Positions 1 to 5,227 of a stretch of DNA of 5,227 bases are shown here, piece by piece. The notes under the pieces are model-generated. The model was not told the origin of the DNA. It was given only the letters and a program-made list of their open reading frames with translations, and ran no database searches. This DNA comes from Gemmatimonadota bacterium (lineage in GTDB: Bacteria > Gemmatimonadota > Gemmatimonadetes > Gemmatimonadales > GWC2-71-9), in contig QHTS01000114.1 in NCBI GenBank assembly GCA_003220905.1, forward strand, positions 1 to 5,227, read 5' to 3'. The translations under genes and the position numbers were made by a program. Position 1 is the first letter of the stretch; every line of letters starts with the position of its first letter.

Positions 1-452
<452 letters not shown>

Positions 453-455
453 CGC

Positions 456-962
456 TTACTCACCCTTCGGATCGGAAGGATCCCACAACGTCGAGACCGG
501 GTGCGTTTGCGCGCACAGCCGCTCGAGGTCGTACACGAACCGGTCGCGCGAGTACTCAGAGTTCTCGTAGTGCACGCCCACGTGGATCGCTTCCTCGGGG
601 CAAACCTCCTGACAGTACCCACAGAACACGCAGCGGAACTCGTCGATCTCGTAGATCAGCGGATACCGGTTGCCCTGCTCGTCCTCTCCGGGCACGAGCT
701 TGATACAGTTCGCCGGGCAGATCTGGGGGCACAGGCCGCACGCGACGCACTTGGCGCGCCCCTGCTCATCGGTGAGCATGCGATGCGTGCCGCGCCACCG
801 CGGCGAGAGCGTCCAGTCCTTGCTGCTCTTTTCCTCCGGATACTGCATCGTCACTTTGGGCCGCCACAGGTGGCTCAAGGTGAGCGCCATGCCCTTGAGC
901 GTAGCGCGCAGGTAGGAGACTTCGGTCCCCGGCCGCTTCATCACTTTCACGCCGATCGCCAT
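456..962 (-). CDS. nuoI: NADH-quinone oxidoreductase subunit I (NuoI), 4Fe-4S ferredoxin-type
   Basis: This 168-residue protein is the 8Fe ferredoxin-like subunit of complex I. It carries clusters N6a and N6b and passes electrons from the peripheral arm toward NuoB and the quinone site. Two classic CxxCxxCxxxCP motifs are visible: Cys72/75/78 with Cys82 (CVACGLCPQICP) and Cys111/114/117 with Cys121 (CVFCGYCQEVCP). In this fold the fourth Cys of each motif ligates the other cluster. The N-terminal portion (about residues 15-45, LRATLKGMALTLSHLWRPKVTMQYP) is the amphipathic segment that packs on the membrane arm. The C-terminal part after the second motif (HYENSEYSRDRFVYDLERL) is also typical of the family. 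Length is normal. The ATG at 962-960 overlaps the nuoH stop by one base (TGATG). Upstream lies a very G-rich stretch at the end of nuoH, containing GGAGG and an 8-G run. The stop is TAA, 3 bases before nuoJ. Nothing appears truncated. Confidence 0.98.
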   Translation of the reverse strand: MAIGVKVMKRPGTEVSYLRATLKGMALTLSHLWRPKVTMQYPEEKSSKDWTLSPRWRGTHRMLTDEQGRAKCVACGLCPQICPANCIKLVPGEDEQGNRYPLIYEIDEFRCVFCGYCQEVCPEEAIHVGVHYENSEYSRDRFVYDLERLCAQTHPVSTLWDPSDPKGE

Positions 963-2143
963 CAGACCCCCCCCGCCCCCTCCTCGGCCGCCACCGAGCC
1001 GGCGATGATGTGGCCCCGGTCGAGCACGAAGAACAGGAGCACCGCGAGCAGCAGGTTCAGCCCGAACAAGGCGAGGGCGAAACGGGTGTCGTACGGCCAG
1101 CCGAGCCGGTCGTGCAGGAACCAGATCGCGGTCGCGATCACGGTGAGGTAGGCGAGCGCGAGGGGCAGCATGACCTTCCATCCGAGGGCCATCAGCTGAT
1201 CGTAGCGGAAGCGCGGCAGCGTCCAGCGGACCCAAATGAAGAGGAACAGGAAGAAGATCGTCTTCAGGGTGAACGAGCCGAGCGTCAGCACGGTCTTGAG
1301 CGGTGTCCACGGGGGGGTGTTGTCCCACGTCGTGAACGGCACGTCCCAGCCACCGAAGAACAGCGTCGTCATGAGCGCGGACGCCGTGACCATGTTCGAG
1401 TATTCCGCGATGTAGAACATCGAGAACTTCATCGCGCTGTACTCGGTGTGGTAGCCGGCGATCAGCTCGGCTTCCGCCTCCGGCAGGTCGAACGGCAGCC
1501 GGTTGGTCTCGGCGAACGCCGCCACGATGAAGATGAAGAACGCGAGCGACAGCGGGAACACGTTCCAAGTGAAGAGCGACGCCGACTGCTTCGCGATGAC
1601 GTCGGTGAGCGTCACGTTCCCCACGAGCAGCAGCACCGCGACCGTGCTCATCCCCAGCGCGATCTCGTAGGAGATCATCTGGGCGCTCGCCCGCAAACCG
1701 CCGAGCAGCGAGTACTTGTTGTTGGACGACCACCCCGCCAACACGATGCCGTACACGCCGAGCGAGCCGAAGGCCAGGATGTAGAGGAATCCCACCGGCA
1801 GGTTCGCCACGACCATGTCCACCGCCCCCCACGGCGTGGGGAGCGGGGCCGCGAACGGGATCACAGCGAACGTCAACAGGGCCGGGATGAAGGACATCGC
1901 CGGCGCGAGCATGAAGAGGACCTTGTCGGCTTGGGCGGGGAGCGTCTCCTCCTTGACGAGGTTCTTGAGCCCGTCCGCCGCCGGCTGGAGCAGCCCCTGC
2001 GGGCCGACCCGGTTCGGGCCGAGCCGGTCCTGCATCCACGCGCAAATGCGCCGCTCCGCGAGGGTGAGGAGCGCCACGCCAACCATGATGACCGTGAAGA
2101 CCACCACGATCTTGATGATCGAGCCGACCAGGAAGAAGGTCAT
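962..2143 (-). CDS. nuoH: NADH-quinone oxidoreductase subunit H (NuoH)
   Basis: NuoH (ND1/Nqo8 counterpart) is the membrane subunit that with NuoB and NuoD forms the quinone-binding chamber of complex I. The 393-residue product shows the family hallmarks: LAERRICAWMQDRLGPNRVGP (about 28-48), GWSSNNKYSLLGGLRASAQ (137-155) followed by MISYE, the acidic-loop signature AETNRLPFDLPEAEAELIAG (211-230) followed by YHTEYSAMKF, and FIWVRWTLPRFRYDQLM (302-318). I estimate nine membrane segments, at about 4-28, 76-99, 113-137, 155-175, 195-212, 246-265, 288-306, 323-345 and 354-376. It is longer than many family members (about 325-345 residues, from memory), mainly because of a C-terminal extension with the ninth helix and a Glu/Gly tail. 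The ATG at 2143-2141 was chosen because it precedes the first helix and overlaps the upstream nuoG-frame stop as ATGA. Upstream in-frame codons back to 2320 lie inside nuoG and look non-native. There is no clear Shine-Dalgarno, so translation is probably coupled to the preceding cistron. Confidence 0.97.
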   Translation of the reverse strand: MTFFLVGSIIKIVVVFTVIMVGVALLTLAERRICAWMQDRLGPNRVGPQGLLQPAADGLKNLVKEETLPAQADKVLFMLAPAMSFIPALLTFAVIPFAAPLPTPWGAVDMVVANLPVGFLYILAFGSLGVYGIVLAGWSSNNKYSLLGGLRASAQMISYEIALGMSTVAVLLLVGNVTLTDVIAKQSASLFTWNVFPLSLAFFIFIVAAFAETNRLPFDLPEAEAELIAGYHTEYSAMKFSMFYIAEYSNMVTASALMTTLFFGGWDVPFTTWDNTPPWTPLKTVLTLGSFTLKTIFFLFLFIWVRWTLPRFRYDQLMALGWKVMLPLALAYLTVIATAIWFLHDRLGWPYDTRFALALFGLNLLLAVLLFFVLDRGHIIAGSVAAEEGAGGV

Positions 2144-2676
2144 GCCGGCACCGCTGCCGCGGTAGGCGCTGGTGCTCCGGCGAACCCGAGCTGGGCGTAG
2201 GAGAGCCCGTGAAATGCCTCCACCGACGCCGCCAGCCGGTCGAATGCCTCGGCGGCCGTGCCGACCCGCCCGTCGTGTGCCCCGTCCAGCGTCGCGACCA
2301 GCTCGGAGAACACCCACCATGCCGGCCGCGTCATTCCCGGCGCGGACTTCGCCTGGAAGTAGCGCTGCACCCGGCCGTCCCGGTTCACAAACGTGCCCTC
2401 CTCTTCCGCGACGTTCGCGATCGGCAACACGGCGTGGGCGTCGCGGGCGCGCTCGGGAAACACCGTCCCGGCGTAGATGAGCGCCCCCGCGGTGCGTACG
2501 GCGATGTCCGGCTCATCGAGCACCAACACGACCGAGGCGGTCTCGGCCGCCGCCACGGCCGCCGCGTAGTCTCGGCTGTAGCCGAGCAGCTCGGCCCCCC
2601 GGCCGTTGGGCGCCCGCTCGGCGCGGAGCGCGAGGTTCGGGACGCCCGCGAGGGGCGCTTCCTCTCCCATGACCAC
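2140..2676 (-). CDS. nuoG: C-terminal portion of NuoG, separated from the N-terminal portion by an in-frame TAG
   Basis: This is the molybdopterin-oxidoreductase-like C-terminal region of NuoG. It lies in exactly the same frame as the upstream iron-sulfur portion, which ends at the TAG at 2697-2695. Six sense codons (WSGAFQ, 2694-2677) join that stop to a possible GTG start at 2676; ATG at 2670 is an alternative. Counting from the TAG there are 184 residues. NuoG-like features are APNGRGAELLGYSRD, typical of the linker in the Mo-like domain, and AHAVLPIANVAEEEGTFVNR followed by DGRVQRYFQAKSAPG, the counterpart of the ADVVLP...EKEGTFTN.EGRVQ signature. An Ala/Pro-rich tail ends at TGA 2142-2140, overlapping the nuoH ATG by 4 bases. 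Codon use and composition match the neighbours, so it is not obviously decaying. Only a poor ribosome site is visible (AGGTGG two bases before the ATG), so it may not be translated alone. It may belong to one 523-codon gene with a nonsense mutation or sequence error, or be a separate polypeptide. Confidence 0.8.
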   Translation of the reverse strand: MVMGEEAPLAGVPNLALRAERAPNGRGAELLGYSRDYAAAVAAAETASVVLVLDEPDIAVRTAGALIYAGTVFPERARDAHAVLPIANVAEEEGTFVNRDGRVQRYFQAKSAPGMTRPAWWVFSELVATLDGAHDGRVGTAAEAFDRLAASVEAFHGLSYAQLGFAGAPAPTAAAVPA

Positions 2677-2694
2677 CTGGAAGGCGCCGCTCCA

Positions 2695-2697
2695 CTA
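2695..2697 (-). other. In-frame TAG interrupting nuoG
   Basis: The minus-strand codons here read CTC TAG TGG AGC. The frame before it (from 3711) and after it (to 2142) is identical, and both sides translate to NuoG-like protein, so one base substitution is enough to restore a continuous 523-codon gene. The four other complete or terminating genes with visible stops on this strand use TGA (nuoE, nuoF, nuoH) or TAA (nuoI), and none has an internal TAG. That argues against general reassignment of TAG in this organism. Confidence 0.9.
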
Positions 2698-3711
2698 GAG
2701 ACCGCGGAACAGCTCGCGCACGAAGTACAGCGCCTCCGTCGAGGCCTTGGGGGAGACGAGGGCGACCGCCTTGCCGCCCGCCCCGCGCAGCCGGCTCGTC
2801 ACGAGGTCGAACGCCTCGTCCCAGTCGGTGGCGTGCAGCTCGCCGCCCCTCCCCCGGCGCACCAGGGGGGCTTCGATGCGGTCCCCGCGGTTCATCCAGC
2901 GGTAGTTCATGCGCCCGTGGTCGCAGATGAAGTAGCGGTTCACCTCGAGGTTCGACCGCGGGCGCACGCGCACCACGACGTTCTCGCGGGTGTCCAGGGT
3001 GACGTTGCACCCCTGCGAGCAGCCGGTGCAGATGGAGGCCGCTTTGTCGAGCTCCCAGGCGCGCGCCTTGTGCAGGAAATCCTTGGAGAGGAGGGAGCCG
3101 ACCGGACACAGATCGACGACGTTGCCCGCCCACGGATGGTCGAGGCGCCCTTCGGAATGGATCCCGATGTAGGCGCGGTCGCCGCGCTCCGAGACGTTGA
3201 GCACCGGCTCCTTCGCCACGTCCTCCATGAAGCGGACGCAGCGCGTGCACAGGATGCAGCGATTCGGGACGTACAGCACATCGGGGCCGAAGTCCTCGAC
3301 CGGGTTGAAGCGCTTCGCGTAGTCGGGGCTGTACCGCGTGGCGGGGCGGCCTTCCTGGAACGTGAAATCCTGCAGCTCGCACTCTCCCGCCTGGTCGCAG
3401 ATTGGACAGTCGAGCGGATGATTGATGAGCAGCAGCTCGAGCACGCCCATGCGGCCGCTTTTCGCCTGCGGCGACTGCGTGCGGACGACCATGCCCTCCG
3501 CCACCTGCGTGGCGCAGGCGATCTGAAGCTTCGGGGCCTTTTCGATGTCCACGAGGCACATGCGGCAGAGCCCAGCGACCGGCAGTCCCGGGTGGTAGCA
3601 GTAGTGCGGCACGAGCACGCCCGCCTGCTTGGCGGCCTCGATCACGAGCGTCCCCTTGGGAACGCTCACCGCGACGCCGTCGATCGTGAGGTTGACGAGC
3701 TCGTCGGCCAT
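2695..3711 (-). CDS. nuoG: NADH-quinone oxidoreductase subunit G (NuoG), iron-sulfur portion, ended by an early TAG
   Basis: NuoG is the large peripheral-arm subunit that carries electrons from NuoF to NuoI. The frame gives 338 residues before TAG. Domains in order: a [2Fe-2S] ferredoxin fold with Cys38, Cys49, Cys52 and Cys66 (N1b); a His-Cys segment with His98, Cys102, Cys105 and Cys111 (NHPLDCPICDQAGECELQD, cluster N5); Cys152/155/158 with Cys202 (CILCTRC...LCPVG, cluster N4); then Cys228, Cys231, Cys235 and Cys263, spaced CX2CX3CX27C, matching the motif for the off-path cluster N7 known from E. coli and Thermus and absent from many homologues. A short piece of the Mo-like domain follows (about 270-338). 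The ATG at 3711-3709 overlaps the nuoF stop by one base (TGATG) and opens the conserved LTIDGVAVSVPKGTLVIEAA; in-frame sequence upstream of it is nuoF out of frame. All cluster ligands lie before the TAG, so the fragment could still carry electrons, but known NuoG proteins are usually much longer. Coding resumes in frame directly after the TAG. Confidence 0.93.
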   Translation of the reverse strand: MADELVNLTIDGVAVSVPKGTLVIEAAKQAGVLVPHYCYHPGLPVAGLCRMCLVDIEKAPKLQIACATQVAEGMVVRTQSPQAKSGRMGVLELLLINHPLDCPICDQAGECELQDFTFQEGRPATRYSPDYAKRFNPVEDFGPDVLYVPNRCILCTRCVRFMEDVAKEPVLNVSERGDRAYIGIHSEGRLDHPWAGNVVDLCPVGSLLSKDFLHKARAWELDKAASICTGCSQGCNVTLDTRENVVVRVRPRSNLEVNRYFICDHGRMNYRWMNRGDRIEAPLVRRGRGGELHATDWDEAFDLVTSRLRGAGGKAVALVSPKASTEALYFVRELFRGL

Positions 3712-4991
3712 CAGGCTACCATGACGGGCTTGCGGCGTCCCGCGACATAGTCTTCGAATTCCTTCTTGAACTTCTTGATCCCGGACACGACCGGGGCGGC
3801 GCATGAATCCGACAGCACGCAGATCGTCTTGCCGGTCATGTTCTCGGCGAGATCGAGCAGCAGGTCCAGGTCGGCCGTCTTCCCCTGCCCCGACAGAATC
3901 CGCTCGAGGATCTTCGTGGTCCACGCGGTGCCTTCGCGACACTGGGTGCACTGGGCGCACGATTCGTGCGCGTAGAACCGGGCGAGTCGCATGATTTGGT
4001 AGACCATGTCGGTCGAATCGTCGAACACGATCACGCCACCGGAGCCGAGCATCGAGCCCTTCTCGACCACGCCCTCGTAGTCGAGGAGGCAGCTCTCGGT
4101 CTCCTCGCGGTTCAGGATTGGCACCGACGAGCCCCCGGGGATGCACGCCTTGAGGGTCCGGCCGGGCGGCATCCCACCACACAGGTCGTAGAGCAAGTCC
4201 TTGAGCGGGAAGCCCATCGTGACTTCGTAATTGCCGGGGTTCTGCACGTGGCCGCAGACGGAGAACAGCTTGGTGCCGGTGCTTTTCGGGGACGCGAGCG
4301 ACAATCCCTTGTACCAGGCCGCTCCCTTTTTGAGGATGAGCGGCACGGCGGCGAGCGTCTCCACGTTGTTGATCGTGGTGGGCATGCCGAACACGCCGGC
4401 GGCGGCCGGGAACGGCGGCTTGATCCGGGGATTGCCCCGCTTGCCCTCGATCGAGTTCATGAGCGCCGTCTCTTCACCGCAGATGTAGGCGCCCGCGCCG
4501 CGGTGGAGGTGAAGCTTGATGGCGCCGAACACACCGGCGGCGGTCGCCTCGGCGAGGGCCTTCTCCATGACCGCCCAGGGCTCGGTGAACTCGCCGCGGA
4601 TGTAGATGTAGACCACTTCGGCCTGGATCGCGTGCGCCGCGATGGCGGCGCCTTCGAGCAGCGCGTGCGGCGTCCACCGCATGATCTCACGGTCCTTGAA
4701 CGTTCCGGGCTCGGATTCGTCCGCGTTCACGCACAAGTAGTGCGGCTTCTTCTTCTCCTTGGGCATGAAGGACCACTTGAGCCCCGTCGGGAAGCCGGCA
4801 CCGCCCCGCCCGCGCAGCCCCGATTCCTTCACGCTGTCGATGATCCGGGCGGGCTCCATTGTGAGGGCCTGGGCGAGCATCTCGTAGCCGCCCCGTTTCA
4901 CCCAGCCCTTGTACGTACGGGCGTCAGCGTCTCCGAAATGTTTGGAGAGGAGCACCGTTTCGCGAGCGTGCGGTTTGCGGGGGTAGCCCAT
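3711..4991 (-). CDS. nuoF: NADH-quinone oxidoreductase subunit F (NuoF), NADH- and FMN-binding
   Basis: NuoF is the catalytic subunit where NADH reduces FMN and electrons enter the iron-sulfur chain. The 426-residue product has the expected length. Glycine-rich GLRGRGGAGFPTGLKW (58-73) and NADESEPGTFKDRE (89-102) form the NADH/FMN-binding core. AYICGEETALMNSIEGKRG (168-186), the RIKPPFPA segment (189-196) and NNVETL (208-213) complete the Rossmann-type region, followed by a ubiquitin-like SLBB domain (about 240-300, with VQNPGNYEV and IPGGSS). The C-terminal helical bundle binds [4Fe-4S] cluster N3 through Cys345, Cys348 and Cys351 (ESCAQCTQCREGT) and Cys391 (GKTICVL). Compared with the common CGxCTPCREGT and TICALGDAA forms, this copy has Ala and Gln in the first motif and an extra Cys397 after the second; no ligand is lost. 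The ATG at 4991-4989 has a strong purine-rich ribosome site upstream. It follows nuoE after a 152-base gap holding an inverted repeat, and ends overlapping nuoG by one base. Confidence 0.98.
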   Translation of the reverse strand: MGYPRKPHARETVLLSKHFGDADARTYKGWVKRGGYEMLAQALTMEPARIIDSVKESGLRGRGGAGFPTGLKWSFMPKEKKKPHYLCVNADESEPGTFKDREIMRWTPHALLEGAAIAAHAIQAEVVYIYIRGEFTEPWAVMEKALAEATAAGVFGAIKLHLHRGAGAYICGEETALMNSIEGKRGNPRIKPPFPAAAGVFGMPTTINNVETLAAVPLILKKGAAWYKGLSLASPKSTGTKLFSVCGHVQNPGNYEVTMGFPLKDLLYDLCGGMPPGRTLKACIPGGSSVPILNREETESCLLDYEGVVEKGSMLGSGGVIVFDDSTDMVYQIMRLARFYAHESCAQCTQCREGTAWTTKILERILSGQGKTADLDLLLDLAENMTGKTICVLSDSCAAPVVSGIKKFKKEFEDYVAGRRKPVMVA

Positions 4992-5010
4992 TTACCTCCC
5001 CTCCCATCCC
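4992..5010 (-). promoter_or_regulatory. Ribosome binding site of nuoF
   Basis: The minus strand reads GGGATGGGAGGGGAGGTAA immediately before the nuoF ATG. It holds two GGAGG cores, one about 8 bases (good spacing) and one about 3 bases from the start codon. This is much stronger than the ribosome sites of nuoG and nuoH, which overlap their upstream genes. It fits nuoF needing independent initiation, because it is the only gene here separated from its upstream neighbour by a real gap. Confidence 0.75.
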
Positions 5011-5015
5011 CACCG

Positions 5016-5134
5016 AGTGCGGAATGCGGAGTGCGGAATGCGGAATTGATAGACCCGGTTCGATCCCAGAAGTCGGGCTTCGGCCTCGAAGCACAGTCGA
5101 TACATTCCGCACTCCGCATTCCGCATTCCGCACT
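5016..5134. repeat. Large inverted repeat made of tandem TGCGGAA/TGCGGAG heptamers
   Basis: The left arm (5016-5046) holds four 7-base units: TGCGGAA, TGCGGAG, TGCGGAA, TGCGGAA. The right arm (5104-5134) holds the reverse complements of four such units, with the G-type unit in a different place. In the full register the 31-base arms match at 29 positions, across a 57-base centre. Shifted by one unit, 5018-5040 pairs perfectly with 5103-5125 (23 bp). The centre contains a small perfect hairpin, GCTTCG-GCCT-CGAAGC, at 5077-5092. In the nuoE-nuoF transcript this would fold into a long stem between the two cistrons. There is no adjacent T-tract, so it is not a classical terminator. It resembles REP/MITE-like intergenic repeats of high-GC bacteria and may be dispersed in the genome (inference). 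Short open frames crossing it give repetitive IPHSA-type peptides and are not credible genes. Confidence 0.9.
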
Positions 5135-5143
5135 TGTCTTTGC

Positions 5144-5227
5144 TCACTTGTACTTTCTCACGATCTCCGGAACCCGGTCGGGCGTCACGCTCTCGAGGAA
5201 GTCGTCGTTGACGAGCACCGGGGTCGC
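5144..5227 (-). CDS. nuoE: NADH-quinone oxidoreductase subunit E (NuoE), C-terminal end only
   Basis: From the right edge the minus strand reads 27 sense codons, ending in TGA at 5146-5144. The peptide begins ATPVLVNDDFLESVTPDRV and ends PEIVRKYK. It matches the C-terminal end of NuoE/24-kDa thioredoxin-like [2Fe-2S] subunits, which typically have a P.V.VND..Y..LTP..V..I motif just after the last cluster Cys. The [2Fe-2S] Cys residues themselves lie outside the window. Position directly upstream of nuoF supports the call, since NuoE and NuoF form the NADH dehydrogenase module. The fragment is short, so the call rests on this tail motif plus synteny. Confidence 0.85.
   Translation of the reverse strand, partial: ATPVLVNDDFLESVTPDRVPEIVRKYK

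Noticed and set aside
456..2045. Long minus-strand open frame extending nuoI upstream through nuoH
   Set aside because: The part upstream of 962 is nuoH read in the wrong frame. True NuoI begins at 962 with the conserved N-terminus, so a fusion is not supported.
1010..2200. 396-codon plus-strand open frame opposite nuoH
   Set aside because: It is extremely rich in Arg, Glu, Gln and His because it reads hydrophobic nuoH codons backwards. No family features are present.
2209..3750. 513-codon open frame on the plus strand opposite nuoG
   Set aside because: It is antisense to a well-supported nuoG and rich in Arg/His/Asp/Glu/Ala without any recognisable domain. This is typical of shadow frames in G+C-rich DNA.
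3712..4182. Possible N-terminal extension of nuoG into nuoF
   Set aside because: The extra residues are nuoF out of frame. The conserved 2Fe-2S domain starts right at ATG 3711.
5051..5070. tRNA T-loop-like GGTTCGATCCC in the nuoE-nuoF gap
   Set aside because: The flanking T-stem does not pair beyond two bases and no acceptor, D or anticodon arms are found. This is not a tRNA.
4898..5133. Small minus-strand open frames of 69 and 73 codons across the gap
   Set aside because: They translate the heptamer repeat into repetitive IPHSA/NAECG-type peptide and run into nuoF out of frame. No ribosome site or family supports them.
5016..5134. Rho-independent terminator between nuoE and nuoF
   Set aside because: The stem is strong but far longer than usual, lacks an adjacent T-run on either strand, and lies inside an operon whose downstream genes need the transcript.

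Overview
The window is one stretch of a bacterial NADH:quinone oxidoreductase (respiratory complex I) operon. All genes lie on the minus strand, in the order nuoE-nuoF-nuoG-nuoH-nuoI-nuoJ when read from position 5227 down to 1. The DNA is visibly G+C-rich, and long spurious open frames run antisense to the real genes, as expected for such DNA. The gene order is the usual bacterial E-F-G-H-I-J order; nuoE and nuoJ are cut by the window edges. No marker in the window identifies the organism. The compact NuoG and the TGCGGAA-type heptamer repeat in the nuoE-nuoF gap remind me of Gemmatimonadota or a similar high-GC soil/sediment lineage seen in metagenomes, but this is a weak, memory-based inference.

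Layout from operon 5' to 3' (right to left): the last 27 codons of nuoE (5227-5144); a 152-base gap (5143-4992) almost filled by a large inverted repeat built from tandem 7-base units; nuoF (4991-3711, 426 aa); nuoG, starting at 3711 and broken by an in-frame TAG at 2697-2695, after which NuoG-like coding continues in the same frame to 2140; nuoH (2143-962, 393 aa); nuoI (962-456, 168 aa); and the first 150 codons of nuoJ (452 to the left edge, GTG start). Junctions downstream of nuoF are extremely tight: F/G and H/I overlap by one base (TGATG), G/H by four bases (ATGA), and I/J are 3 bases apart. This suggests translational coupling along one polycistronic mRNA. No promoter, terminator, tRNA, rRNA or CRISPR is visible.

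The products work together. NuoE, NuoF and NuoG form the NADH-oxidising arm (FMN and iron-sulfur clusters). NuoI carries the two [4Fe-4S] clusters that hand electrons on toward the quinone site, which NuoH helps to form at the membrane. NuoJ is a membrane subunit of the proton-translocating part.

Two things are out of the ordinary. First, nuoG carries a premature TAG at codon 339 with intact, in-frame homologous sequence on its far side: a nonsense mutation, a base-call error, or a genuinely split subunit. Second, an approximately 120-base inverted repeat of degenerate heptamers sits inside an otherwise gap-free operon, between nuoE and nuoF. I found no evidence of a new biological system beyond these.
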